From positions 62,001 to 126,000 of the forward strand of contig JAFDYX010000001.1 in NCBI GenBank assembly GCA_018267215.1: a stretch of DNA of 64,000 bases. Direction: 5' to 3'. Positions within the stretch are counted from its first letter, which is position 1; each line of letters begins with the position of its first letter. The notes under the pieces were generated by a model, which saw nothing but the letters and a program-made list of their open reading frames with translations, was not told the DNA's origin and made no database searches. This document shows positions 9,501-16,939 of the stretch, piece by piece. The position numbers and the translations under genes are program-made. This stretch comes from Bacteroidota bacterium. GTDB lineage: Bacteria; Bacteroidota; Bacteroidia; Cytophagales; Cyclobacteriaceae.

Positions 9501-9719
9501 GCCGAGCTGGGCCACGGCATCTTCACGTACCTGCTCATCAAAGCCCTGCAAGGCGATGCCGATGGCGCACCCAAAGACGGCAAGGTGACTATCTATGAAC
9601 TGAAATCGTATCTGGACGATCAGGTGCCGGAGCTTACCAAAAAACTAAAAGGCAAGCCCCAATATCCTTACACCTTTTCGCGCGGACAAGATTTTCCGGT
9701 GGTGATAGACACGCCATAA
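6504..9719 (+). CDS. secreted WD40-repeat protein with C-terminal caspase-like peptidase
   Basis: 1071 residues. A signal peptide (MKSILFFTFSFLCLFAFG) is followed by many WD40 repeats, roughly residues 25-650, seen as recurring W-D/W-E ends such as AKLWELRTG, AKIWEVATG, VRLWNIATG and IKFWDLNSG. A linker with an Ig-like look (residues 720-800) leads to a peptidase C14 caspase domain. The catalytic dyad is intact: H902 in YYAGHG and C955 in MDACQSGG. The arrangement suggests a beta-propeller sensor or scaffold controlling a periplasmic or surface cysteine protease with probable basic-residue specificity (metacaspase-like). Substrates are unknown. The position after cdaA is notable but no functional link is proven. 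Confidence 0.88.
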   Translation: MKSILFFTFSFLCLFAFGQNMETVIQRGHELAVISVAVSPDSNYVATGSRDKTAKLWELRTGREVRSFLGHQFSVNSLEFSSDGKYLITGNGDATAKIWEVATGKEILSVMPDKERVTDVAFDPKGKFFVTVGFGQKVRVWEFPSQKKIAEWDADGYAGSGGRIALRISPGGEWIAVGEDNSTANVYAVGTWEKKFTFNFSEYASCGGCYTYVDFSPDNHFLLKASQNGEVATYNLTTGKLDKRFTKKIQELRSTVFSPNGKWVAACNKNGVTIYDAVNGDSVKTINPNIEADINQAKFTLDSKQLLLACDNNVVLIYDVASGKKVKELTGFLNQRDKGGINYDPNSYWDSQIAKYVRYKNNLLLTPDGKTLIKGKFGTKVKQWDVASGKNVMDFVGHEKAVLCYDLSRDGKKLVTGGGDGKIIIWNVEKGDTLKTIRAHRQPIFDIHFNSNETEVASSSWDGTLASWDITTGRAVHYFDFTNNSALNFLWGANDLYWFASLGKELKMFELDSKEAVRNFVGHTDVISSLRLSSNKQQILSASWDGTVRLWNIATGLMEQKFVGHQGAAHIAIFGADGKTIYSAGADRQIRVWDVATAKIIRTFDGHKSEVTALLLSPDNKMLISHSIDGAIKFWDLNSGKEFFEHIHFGEKDWMVTNPEGYFNGTDQARRFIHFVNGTKTYSVDQFFEEYFRPDLLPKIFQNRGGDGTQGLNEKLKKSPPPQVKIAWQPTTDPSKADVYVRLTDSGSGVENFKLYHNGKRVATTDFVLPSGKDQSATYRTTINLIGGSNQFSAAASNKDKIESDPVSVETFFDRPDKNATCYVLAVGINQYKNPRMLLNYAKPDAESFGKTLKEKGTLFKQVELDVLYDAEATQASILAKLDALSKKINPADVFIFYYAGHGSMVDDRFFFIPSESSRLYDLSSLKKEAIEASALQEKFKNIRALKQLIVMDACQSGGSVELLATRGASEEKAIAQLSRSAGIHVMASAGSEQFAAEFAELGHGIFTYLLIKALQGDADGAPKDGKVTIYELKSYLDDQVPELTKKLKGKPQYPYTFSRGQDFPVVIDTP

Positions 9720-9799
9720 GTTTTGCTCTCATCATATTTTTAAGTGCGTTTAAGAAAATCTTGAGGCGATTGAATGTGCAAATGCCAAAAATTCTTTTA

Positions 9800-9807
9800 T
9801 AATTTTG
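9800..9807 (+). promoter_or_regulatory. -7 promoter box upstream of the small membrane protein at 9850
   Basis: TAATTTTG matches TAnnTTTG and is followed by CAGCACG. It would give a leader of roughly 35-40 bases before the ATG at 9850. Confidence 0.4.
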
Positions 9808-9849
9808 CAGCACGTTCTTATCAAACCCATTTTTTAAACTTTTGCGAAC

Positions 9850-10281
9850 ATGAAAGAGAGCAGTTTGATCAAGTTTTATTTTGTACGATACTTTTTTATG
9901 GCGTTTGCTTTAATGCAAGCCGTGGCCGCCATCATCCTGCTGGTGCAATATGAAGATACGCCCAAAAGCAGGTTTGCCATTTTTGTACTTTTTTCGCTGG
10001 CCTTGATTTTACTGTCTGTTCACATGACCGTATTTACCAATATCAAGCGCGTGGCCGTTGGCAAGAAAAAAATTTCTGTTACACACCGCACCAAGGTAAA
10101 GCACTATGCCTGGGATGATGTGAAGGAACTCAAGCATGTCCCATTTTTTAATGTCTATTCGCTGCGTTTGAAAAAGAAGAAAAAGCAGATCTATTTCTTT
10201 TCTTCCGATAACAATGAAGCGCTCTTCGGCTTGTTCCCCAATGAACCTGAGTTTTTATCAAAAAAAATAAGTAAAGTGTAG
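9850..10281 (+). CDS. small membrane protein, PH-like cytoplasmic tail (hypothetical)
   Basis: 143 residues. Two hydrophobic segments near residues 8-30 and 42-62 are joined by a short polar loop. They are followed by a basic beta-strand-rich tail (IKRVAVGKKKISVTH, then VYSLRLKKKKKQIYFF) resembling bacterial PH-like domains behind paired membrane helices. No enzymatic motif is visible. It has its own promoter box and ends 10 bases before the convergent NTF2-like gene. Confidence 0.6.
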   Translation: MKESSLIKFYFVRYFFMAFALMQAVAAIILLVQYEDTPKSRFAIFVLFSLALILLSVHMTVFTNIKRVAVGKKKISVTHRTKVKHYAWDDVKELKHVPFFNVYSLRLKKKKKQIYFFSSDNNEALFGLFPNEPEFLSKKISKV

Positions 10282-10290
10282 GACTTACGT

Positions 10291-10653
10291 TTATTGGTGA
10301 AATACACTTGACCGCACAATCAAGCCCCTTTGGATTTCCAACATCTCTCCTACAAAAAGATCGTCCTCCCCATTAACGTGCCTGATGTACTCCATAAAAA
10401 CGCGATCCTCACAAGGAGTAAGCCGAACGATCTCGTAGTGTAAGGAGGGCAGGCGATCGAATGCGTCTTGCCACCAGGCGCGCATGGCGGCTTTGCCTTT
10501 GATCAACCCATTGGTTTCAGGATGGCGTACTTTTAACTTCGGGCTGAAGTGCACGGCATGGTCATCGTACAGCGCAAGCAGCCCTTCCAAATTTTTGTTG
10601 TTAAAAGCCTCAAACCACCGGTGCGCTATTTCATTTAATTCAGAAGTACTCAT
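10291..10653 (-). CDS. nuclear transport factor 2 / SnoaL-like protein
   Basis: 120 residues with the NTF2-like cone fold pattern: IAHRWFEAFNNKNLEGLLALYDDHAV at the start, KGKAAMRAWWQDAF in the middle, and a C-terminal sheet. Proteins of this size are enzymes (isomerases, cyclases) or small-molecule binding domains; the substrate cannot be assigned. It is a monocistronic gene convergent with the membrane protein at 9850. Confidence 0.7.
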   Translation of the reverse strand: MSTSELNEIAHRWFEAFNNKNLEGLLALYDDHAVHFSPKLKVRHPETNGLIKGKAAMRAWWQDAFDRLPSLHYEIVRLTPCEDRVFMEYIRHVNGEDDLFVGEMLEIQRGLIVRSSVFHQ

Positions 10654-10974
10654 GGCAACTACTTAGGAACGCGAAAGTAAACCAATCGTGACAAGTGGGC
10701 AAAGGTTATTAAATTTTGATATTCGGTGTGCATCACCTCTCACAGTATTGATATCAACTTATTTCACTTTGGCATATATTTAAAAGTTATCTTCAGTACT
10801 TCAATTGTCTATTTATTTTTCGGTTTCTATATGTGCCTCCCTGTTACAAAGGCTCTTCGCTTCTAAAATACAAACTCTGAGATGACCCAGTTAGTATTAT
10901 TAATAACAAGTATCATAACCGCGGGTTAAATGGCGAAGAGTCAATCATTCCGATTATCTATGGATACCAAAGAG
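10654..10974. other. intergenic region with no recognised gene
   Basis: About 320 A+T-rich bases between the NTF2-like gene and the 3' end of the AraC gene. I see no open frame of protein-like composition, no strong hairpin and no tRNA-like structure. The part next to 10653 must contain the promoter of the NTF2-like gene; TACTTTCG just upstream of that ATG resembles a one-mismatch -7 box. Confidence 0.4.
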
Positions 10975-11799
10975 TTAAATATCCACTAATTTAGCTTCTG
11001 TGTGAATAGCCATTCTATCAATTTTTATACTGGGCGTAACGTTGGTAAATTCCTTAAAGTCTTTCGCTAAATGACAATAATCACTATATCCAAATTGGAA
11101 TGAAATCATTGCCCAGTCAATTGCAGGATTTCTCTCCTTATACTGCAATGCTTTATAAAACCGACTGATACGGGCATATAACTTTGGCCCTATCCCCATA
11201 TGTTCATTAAACTTCCTTTCAAACTGTCTTGGGCTCAGATTAGCTTGACAGCACAACCAATCCATGGAAAAATTACTAGGATTATGAAGCAGTAATTGGG
11301 CAATGTTATCAATGGGGTGAAGTTCTCGTGCTAAAGTCCTCATCTTGTTGAGTAAATAATCTTCTACCAATTCAAGCATAGATTCATACGTCAATGCATT
11401 TGAAATCCCATCGTTGACATTCTGTAATTCAGAAGACATAATCATTTCTGCATCACAAAATTTTTCGGAGAATTCCTGGGTCGAAATTCCCAAAAGACGA
11501 TACAGTGCGCCAGGCTGAAAAACCACCATAACCATCAAGAAGTCAGGTTTTGAAATTGGATAAAAATTTAGCCGATTCGTTTGTTGTCCAAACAACGCAT
11601 TACTTGCAATTGGCATGTACCTGTTTATTGTTGGATCATAAGATTTTATACAGCCGCGAGCAAAAAAGACCAATGATTGCTCAATTCTTGTGGGATAATT
11701 TTCTACCGGAACCACCGCCCCCGGTAGATGGTGTACAAGCAGGTATTTTCTTACCAAAGGCTCTAACTGTTTACATGGTTTTACTTCCCTGAAAATCAT
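10975..11799 (-). CDS. AraC-family transcriptional regulator
   Basis: 274 residues. The C-terminal third (about 165-265) carries the two helix-turn-helix units of AraC regulators, with LCCQANLSPRQFERKFNEH in the first and ISFQFGYSDYCHLAKDFKEF in the second. The N-terminal part (FREVKPCKQLEPLVRKYL) resembles the DUF6597 sensor domain of Bacteroidota AraC proteins. Its ATG overlaps the stop of the upstream hydrolase gene by 4 bases (ATGA), so the pair is translationally coupled; it may control the hydrolase operon itself. The inducer is unknown. Confidence 0.85.
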   Translation of the reverse strand: MIFREVKPCKQLEPLVRKYLLVHHLPGAVVPVENYPTRIEQSLVFFARGCIKSYDPTINRYMPIASNALFGQQTNRLNFYPISKPDFLMVMVVFQPGALYRLLGISTQEFSEKFCDAEMIMSSELQNVNDGISNALTYESMLELVEDYLLNKMRTLARELHPIDNIAQLLLHNPSNFSMDWLCCQANLSPRQFERKFNEHMGIGPKLYARISRFYKALQYKERNPAIDWAMISFQFGYSDYCHLAKDFKEFTNVTPSIKIDRMAIHTEAKLVDI

Positions 11800-12584
11800 A
11801 GTTGTTCAATTATTCTTACTAATCGTTCAGGCATGGAATAAAAAGGCGAATGACTACTCTTCAATTTAAAAATTTTCTTACACGGAACATTATTGGCAAG
11901 TATACTTTTATCAAGATCGTGCGCTTCTGTGCACAAAATGTAATATTTTGGAATAGAGTTATATCGTTCAGATAGGGCTACGGGTGTTACGAGGCACACC
12001 ATAGGTTGAGGCTTTACATGTTTTTTTGCGAATTCAATATCCTTAGGTTTACAGTCGTGGTAAAACAGATAACCAATGTTTTCTGGTTTTAAGATGGAGG
12101 TTTTTTGGTCATCAGAAATAATCAGACTTTCCATCACAGATGGCCCCATCGATTTGCTTCTGCTTATCTTCTCAACTTTGTTGGCCAATGCTACCACTGT
12201 CTCTCCGTTTTTAGGCATGAAAGCATCAAGGAAGATAAGTTTTGATACCTTTTCTTTCCCTAACACTTCTGCTGCTTGCGCTATTACTATACCTGACATT
12301 GAATGCCCTATAAGAATGACAGACCCTTCTTGTTCATTTGCAACATTTACAACATATTTAACATAGTCATCAAAGTTGACGGCTGAAGGAGGAATGGTGC
12401 TTTCTCCTTGACCGGGCAAGTCAACTGCAATGGCTCGATGGCCTTTTGCTTCTAATAGTGGAATCACTTTTGCCCACACCCACCCACCGTGCCATGCTCC
12501 GGCAACGAGAATATAAGTTTTTGATTTCGCTTCGGTTAATGGGGTTATTAAAAAAAGAAACAGAATCATTACTATCTTTTTCAT
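11796..12584 (-). CDS. exported alpha/beta hydrolase (EstA/methylesterase-like)
   Basis: 262 residues from the ATG at 12584, which gives a signal peptide (MKKIVMILFLFLITPLTEA). The upstream in-frame start at 12611 would only prepend nine residues and spoil it. Alpha/beta hydrolase features are present: the oxyanion region VAGAWHGGWVW, PGQGES, nucleophile elbow GHSMSG, the acid residue near EAHDLDKS and the catalytic histidine in KSSHSPF. Similarity is greatest to plant-type methylesterase/hydroxynitrile lyase-like esterases (AB hydrolase 6). Coupled to the AraC regulator downstream. Substrate unknown. Confidence 0.8.
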   Translation of the reverse strand: MKKIVMILFLFLITPLTEAKSKTYILVAGAWHGGWVWAKVIPLLEAKGHRAIAVDLPGQGESTIPPSAVNFDDYVKYVVNVANEQEGSVILIGHSMSGIVIAQAAEVLGKEKVSKLIFLDAFMPKNGETVVALANKVEKISRSKSMGPSVMESLIISDDQKTSILKPENIGYLFYHDCKPKDIEFAKKHVKPQPMVCLVTPVALSERYNSIPKYYILCTEAHDLDKSILANNVPCKKIFKLKSSHSPFYSMPERLVRIIEQL

Positions 12585-12743
12585 AACAATTGGTTTAATT
12601 TCATGGTGCAACCTAAAAGAAATTTATAGTGCACAACAAGTAGAAAACCGACATGAATACATAATCGTATCGTTGATTGTTATGAAAAAATCTTAAAAGT
12701 AATTTAATTGTGCAGGGAACGTTGAGACCCTAAAATAGAAAAT

Positions 12744-13098
12744 ATGGTAAGAAAAAATAATCCGCGATCTTATTCGTTCATTGGTATAGAACCAGTTTTT
12801 AAAGATTAAATCTGTTTTCGGGATTTCCACAGATGAAGAATTAGAAAATTTAAGACAACAAGCCTATGAAGCCCAAAATGAAAAAACTCAAAGACGTATT
12901 GACACCGAAAGCAATGAAGGGGATGGAGTACATGGCAGGTCTGTTAGCGAAAGCGAGGGTGAAGATGGACGTGGAGCAAGCAAAAGACAGGGACAACTTG
13001 CGCAGCATCTTGCAGAGCAGATCAGAAGCTATAGAAATGAGGAAGAAGCTACAAGGGGAAATAGAACAGAAGAAGTCAAAAGAATAAATTTTCTGTAA
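12744..13098 (+). pseudogene. probable frameshifted small gene
   Basis: Three overlapping open stretches in successive frames look like pieces of one gene. An ATG at 12744 opens 21 codons (starting MVRKNNPRSYSFIG) ending at 12809. The next frame is open from 12790 to 13098 without any Met and includes TDEELENLRQQAYEAQNEK. A third frame is open at 12866-13087 (MKPKMKKLKDVL, ending EQKKSKE) and is helical and basic. Each step is +1. No family recognised. High A content lengthens chance frames, so only part of this may be real. Confidence 0.35.
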
Positions 13099-13151
13099 AG
13101 TCTGATCATCAAAATAAACGCTGCCCAATTAGCTCTTCAACCAATTCTCTT

Positions 13152-13925
13152 ATGAAAATACAAACTGCTCTGAAAAAAATTATTTTTTTACTGCTTATCG
13201 GGTTGATTATTTCCTGCAAACCCGCCACCCACGTAGCCGGTACTGCACAGAACAAGGCCACGCCTCGCGATACCAATGCCATGGCGGTTAGCCCAGCACA
13301 AAAAGAAGCGCCACACGATGCAAATAATTTAGTGATTGGTAAAAATATTAATTCGACTTCGGAAGGGCCGGGTGCTGAAGTCAAATTTGAAGGAAGCAAC
13401 AATTTATTTGAGATGGTCAGCAAAAACTCTTATTACTTTAATCAAAATCATGACGTGATCATCATTAAAGGAAACAATCTGATCATCCGGCTCATCAACG
13501 AAAATATCATAAGGCTTCCCAGCAACAAGAGCGACACGTTAGTTATTGTGGGCAGTAATCAAAAATATGTGGTGGATGTCAGTAATTCTATTGTACCCGG
13601 TAACAAAAATTTTAAAATAGATACGTTACATATCAATGACGCTTATCCTGACTATGATAAGAGTGATCCTTCCGATTTATACAAAGTGGCCGAGTCCTAT
13701 ATGTACGGTATCGGCAGAGATCAGTCAATCGCCAAAGCAATAGAGTTATTTGAATACGCAGCCGCCAAAAACCATACGCCTTCATTAGAAAAGTTGGGAT
13801 ACCTCTATACTGGCAAACTGGGCGTAGAAAAAAATAAAATGAAATCATTGTATTACTACAAAAGAGGTAGCACCTTAGGGGATGAGTATTGTAAGCTTCA
13901 AATGAAAATATATTGGAATCAGTAG
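13152..13925 (+). CDS. lipoprotein with C-terminal Sel1/TPR repeats
   Basis: 257 residues. The signal peptide ends in a lipobox with C22 (IISC), so it is anchored as a lipoprotein. The middle (about 60-160) is beta-rich and low in aromatic residues, resembling DUF3060-type beta-helical regions. The last 85 residues form Sel1-like helical repeats (VAESYMYGIGRDQSIAKAIE, then LGYLYTGKLGVEKNKMKSL), which mediate protein contacts. Function unknown. The intergenic region before it contains the probable broken gene. Monocistronic as far as visible. Confidence 0.72.
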   Translation: MKIQTALKKIIFLLLIGLIISCKPATHVAGTAQNKATPRDTNAMAVSPAQKEAPHDANNLVIGKNINSTSEGPGAEVKFEGSNNLFEMVSKNSYYFNQNHDVIIIKGNNLIIRLINENIIRLPSNKSDTLVIVGSNQKYVVDVSNSIVPGNKNFKIDTLHINDAYPDYDKSDPSDLYKVAESYMYGIGRDQSIAKAIELFEYAAAKNHTPSLEKLGYLYTGKLGVEKNKMKSLYYYKRGSTLGDEYCKLQMKIYWNQ

Positions 13926-13984
13926 GATGATATCCTTCACCAAATAAATTCGCCCCCTGCTACCGACTACTGATTCGTAAATCT

Positions 13985-13992
13985 TATTTTTG
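13985..13992 (+). promoter_or_regulatory. -7 promoter box of the biotin carrier gene
   Basis: TATTTTTG matches TAnnTTTG and is followed by AGGC and the ATG at 13997 (4-base spacing). AGGC could double as a weak ribosome site, but the transcript start is predicted at the ATG itself. Confidence 0.5.
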
Positions 13993-13996
13993 AGGC

Positions 13997-14491
13997 ATGT
14001 ATCAAACCAAAGTAAACGGTAAGCATTTTGAGGTAACTAAAAGTGGCCATCAATATCTCCTCAACGGAAAAGATTTTCAATGGGATATTTCAAAAATTGC
14101 TGCCGGAAGTTTCCACATTCTGCACAACCACAAAAGCTACCGGGCTGAGGTGGTAAAAATAGATCACGCTGCTAAAACTGTGTTGCTGAAGATTAATAAC
14201 AAAGTTGTTTCTGTGGAGGTGAAAACGCCCATGGATTTGTTGCTGGAAAAAATGGGAATGGCCAACGGAGCTGCTGCCAAAATCAACCATCTGAAAGCCC
14301 CCATGCCCGGCTTGGTTATTGACTTAAAAGTAAAAGCGGGCGATGTGGTGAAAGCAGGCGACCCGTTACTGATTTTGGAGGCCATGAAAATGGAAAACAT
14401 ATTGAAAGCAGCCGGAGATGCCACCGTGAAAAATGTAACGGTAAAAAAAGGCGACAGTGTGGAAAAAGGGCAGGTGCTGATCGGGTTTTAG
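13997..14491 (+). CDS. biotin/lipoyl carrier protein (biotin carboxyl carrier subunit)
   Basis: 164 residues. The C-terminal 70 residues are a biotinyl domain with the modification site K131 in EAMKMEN and the preceding APMPG turn. The N-terminal 90 residues resemble the BT-type beta domain found beside biotinyl domains in acyl-CoA carboxylases. Such carriers deliver carboxybiotin from a biotin carboxylase to a carboxyltransferase. Neither partner is encoded nearby, so this is a stand-alone carrier that must work in trans. It overlaps the convergent M19 gene by 4 bases. Confidence 0.85.
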   Translation: MYQTKVNGKHFEVTKSGHQYLLNGKDFQWDISKIAAGSFHILHNHKSYRAEVVKIDHAAKTVLLKINNKVVSVEVKTPMDLLLEKMGMANGAAAKINHLKAPMPGLVIDLKVKAGDVVKAGDPLLILEAMKMENILKAAGDATVKNVTVKKGDSVEKGQVLIGF

Positions 14492-15642
14492 TCCGGAAGA
14501 TTTCTCAGGAAAAAATCGCGTACGTTGCCGCCCATAATTTTTTCTATTTCATCTCTCGAAAATTTTTCTTTTTCCAAAGCCTGAACAATCAAAGGCAAGC
14601 CGGTTACATCAAAGTGTGCTGTGATGGCTCCATCCCAGTCAGAGCCCAGAGCTACTTTATCTGCTCCTATTTTATCAGCTACATAGCGGATGCTCCGGGC
14701 GGTGGCTGTCGCATCGCTGCCGCACACGGCTGTTTCCCATAAGCCAATTCCAATCAGTCCGTTTCGTTTTCCGATTTCCACTATCTGCTCATCCGACAGA
14801 TTTCGCTGATTGTCGCAAATACCTTTTACACCTGTGTGAGAAACCAACACAGGGCCTGTGTGCAGCGCCAGAATATCCTGAATGGTTTGCTGTGAGTTGT
14901 GCGCCAAATCTATGATGATGTGCAGGCTATCCATTTTTTGGATCAATCGTTTCCCTATCGGTGTCAGCCCTCCTTTTTTCATGCCATGTGCTGAGCCGCC
15001 CCATTCGTTATCATAAAAATGGGTGAGCCCGATGTAGCGCACACCTATTTTGAAAAATTCATCCAAGTTGTTGAGGTTGCCCTCCAGCGGTTGAGCGCCC
15101 TCCAACCCTAACATGCCAGCAACAAGTTTGTGGTTTGTCTTTCGGTCGGCAATGAATTTATTCAAGTCTGCTTTTGAAGCAATCACCCGAAACTGTCCTG
15201 CAGAATTTTTGGCAAAGGAATGAAGATTAGCACATTGATTTAGGGAGCGTGCCTTCAGGCTGAACCAGGCAGATGGCGGCCGCAATTGCGCAAAGCTCAA
15301 CAAAGTAATCTGGTCGGTATTGCTGTCATTTTGTTCGATGTTAATTCCTTTGGGAACTTTGCTGACAATGGTAAAAACCTGAAGGGCCATGTTGGCTTGT
15401 TGCATGCGCGGCAAATCAACATGACCGTAATCTAATTGCTTGAGGAAATTTCGGTTCCACAGCAATTCATCGCAATGCAGATCGGCAATAAAAGGGATGG
15501 CGTCATACCATGTGTTTTTAGCAAACGACCCGGTATGCACCACTTTGTTTTGGGCTTTATCAACATAAGTGGGCACCATCGCAAAAAATAGGATAATTGC
15601 GATCGCGATCATTGCGCCAGTTCCGTACAAAATTTTTTTCAT
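14488..15642 (-). CDS. membrane dipeptidase, peptidase family M19
   Basis: 384 residues with an N-terminal membrane anchor or uncleaved signal (about residues 5-25). It belongs to the di-zinc renal dipeptidase family M19: metal ligands in DLHCDE (HxD), the bridging glutamate in GLEGAQPLEG, then HFYDNEWGGS, LVSHTGVKGI and GSDWDG. It would cleave dipeptides in the periplasm or at the membrane. The ATG overlaps the stop of the NadR-like kinase gene (ATGA), making it the last gene of the pnuC operon. No obvious metabolic link with nicotinamide riboside salvage; co-transcription may be incidental. Confidence 0.87.
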   Translation of the reverse strand: MKKILYGTGAMIAIAIILFFAMVPTYVDKAQNKVVHTGSFAKNTWYDAIPFIADLHCDELLWNRNFLKQLDYGHVDLPRMQQANMALQVFTIVSKVPKGINIEQNDSNTDQITLLSFAQLRPPSAWFSLKARSLNQCANLHSFAKNSAGQFRVIASKADLNKFIADRKTNHKLVAGMLGLEGAQPLEGNLNNLDEFFKIGVRYIGLTHFYDNEWGGSAHGMKKGGLTPIGKRLIQKMDSLHIIIDLAHNSQQTIQDILALHTGPVLVSHTGVKGICDNQRNLSDEQIVEIGKRNGLIGIGLWETAVCGSDATATARSIRYVADKIGADKVALGSDWDGAITAHFDVTGLPLIVQALEKEKFSRDEIEKIMGGNVRDFFLRNLPD

Positions 15643-16160
15643 AACAGTAGTTTAGTGAGCGTTGCTTTAATTGTTTCTTCTCTTTCGTGCCAGCTTCCGC
15701 GGATCAGCACAGGCCGAATATTCCGCTTGGCCAGTTCTTCTTTAAAAATATTCATCATCGTTTCGCGTTCATTGCCCAAGTCGCGCAAACCATCTGCCAC
15801 CCAGGGCACATCAATATCGAAAAGAAAATATTGATCGTAGGTAATTTCTTTTTCCAGTTCATAAAGAATAGCGGGCACTACACCCAAATATTTTCTGGAA
15901 TAAATCTGTGTGGTGATTAAATCCGTATCACAGAAAAGTATTTGATTGGCCGTTGTAAGTTTGTTTTTGATGCGCTCAGTTTGAGCCTTGCCTATCCGGA
16001 TGATGTCATCCACAGTAAAGTGATTAGTAGTAATCATCTCACGCGAAACTTCGGGCACAAATTCAGTGTGGTACAACGAAGCAAAGTGTTTAGCCATCGT
16101 GGACTTGCCCGTACTTTCGGGGCCGTAAAAGCAAACCAATTTGATGTCAGGCTTTTGCAT
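15639..16160 (-). CDS. NadR-like ribosylnicotinamide kinase
   Basis: 173 residues forming a P-loop kinase with Walker A GPESTGKS at 13-20, the EVSRE segment and a FCDTDLITTQIYS stretch. This is the C-terminal kinase domain of NadR (nicotinamide riboside to NMN) without the N-terminal adenylyltransferase and HTH domains. It overlaps the 3' end of pnuC by 14 bases, and the pairing with an NR transporter supports the assignment: the kinase traps imported NR by phosphorylation. NMN adenylylation must be done by an enzyme elsewhere. Confidence 0.85.
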   Translation of the reverse strand: MQKPDIKLVCFYGPESTGKSTMAKHFASLYHTEFVPEVSREMITTNHFTVDDIIRIGKAQTERIKNKLTTANQILFCDTDLITTQIYSRKYLGVVPAILYELEKEITYDQYFLFDIDVPWVADGLRDLGNERETMMNIFKEELAKRNIRPVLIRGSWHEREETIKATLTKLLL

Positions 16161-16809
16161 ACAGGCGATATTCTTTCAACCAATTCCACAAACCCCAGGC
16201 CGCCAGCAAGGTGAGGATAAAATATTCTGCACTATAAAATTTTGCCCCCTTTATAAAGTAGAGGCCGGTAGCTACCACATCAATAATAATCCAGATTATC
16301 CAGCACTCTATTTTCTTTTGCACCATCATAAAGGTAGTGATGATGCTCATCACCAGAATGAATGAGTCGGCATAAGGAAAAGAACTGGGCAGTGAAAAAA
16401 CAGACGGAAGCCACAGGTGCAAGCGGCTGGCCAACTGGCCAAAGAGAACCGTTCCGGCCAAACCAACCAAAGAAAGGAAAAAGAATTGTTTCTTCTCCAT
16501 CCGGCTTACTTTCAATTCTTTTTTTCTGTCTTCCTCTTCGGGCTTGGGGTTTGCCCATCGCCACCAGCCCAGCAGGTTGGTAACAAAGAAAAAAACCTGA
16601 AGCACCATGTCAGGATAAAGCTGAATCTGGTAATAAAAAAAAAACGCAAGCACCACGTTGGCAATGCCCACCGGCCAGCTCCAAATATTAGCCTTGGCCG
16701 AAAGCGCCACCGCCACCAGCCCAAAGACAACCCCGAAAAATTCGAGGTAACTCATGGGGTAACCCAGCACCGTAAAAAAAATATGATTGATGTCGAAGAA
16801 AGTTTTCAC
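16147..16809 (-). CDS. pnuC: nicotinamide riboside transporter PnuC
   Basis: About 220 residues with seven to eight hydrophobic helices. PnuC hallmarks include ANIWSWPVGIANVVLAFFFY near residue 42, the LLGWWRW motif near 82 and the C-terminal ECWIIWIIIDVVATGLYF. It imports nicotinamide riboside by facilitated diffusion. The frame opens at a GTG (16809); an internal ATG at 16755 is the alternative start, and I cannot decide between them. First gene of the pnuC/kinase/M19 operon, with a -7 box 36 bases upstream. I see no convincing NAD or thiamine riboswitch. Confidence 0.9.
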   Translation of the reverse strand: MKTFFDINHIFFTVLGYPMSYLEFFGVVFGLVAVALSAKANIWSWPVGIANVVLAFFFYYQIQLYPDMVLQVFFFVTNLLGWWRWANPKPEEEDRKKELKVSRMEKKQFFFLSLVGLAGTVLFGQLASRLHLWLPSVFSLPSSFPYADSFILVMSIITTFMMVQKKIECWIIWIIIDVVATGLYFIKGAKFYSAEYFILTLLAAWGLWNWLKEYRLYAKA

Positions 16810-16844
16810 TGCTACCCGAGAAGATCATTTGTTTGATACAGCAG

Positions 16845-16852
16845 CAAAAATA
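16845..16852 (-). promoter_or_regulatory. -7 promoter box of the pnuC operon
   Basis: TATTTTTG matches TAnnTTTG. It would give a leader of about 30 bases to the GTG at 16809. Confidence 0.45.
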
Positions 16853-16939
16853 ACAGACTGGTGTTCGTTAAAAAAGAAGACCGTCTTTCATCGAGTGAAG
16901 TAAAGCGGCAAAAGACATAGTGCCACCTCTTCTGTTTTT

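Noticed and set aside
5606-9719. cdaA plus caspase as a CBASS- or caspase-based phage-defence system
   Set aside because: The cyclase is a membrane CdaA housekeeping type, not a CD-NTase, and the caspase has a signal peptide, so the two products would be in different compartments. No effector or Cap gene is present. Kept only as an open adjacency.
12796-12812. programmed +1 frameshift joining the first two frames of the broken gene
   Set aside because: The join lacks an RF2-like CTTTGA or other known slippery context, and there is a second +1 shift downstream. Simple decay or sequencing error is more likely.
12850-13128. 92-codon minus-strand frame over the broken gene
   Set aside because: Serine/phenylalanine/leucine-rich translation of an A-rich opposite strand, no start context and no family; a shadow.
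16810-16939. riboswitch upstream of pnuC
   Set aside because: The leader from the -7 box to the start is about 30 bases, too short for a NAD-II, preQ1 or TPP structure, and no conserved core was seen.
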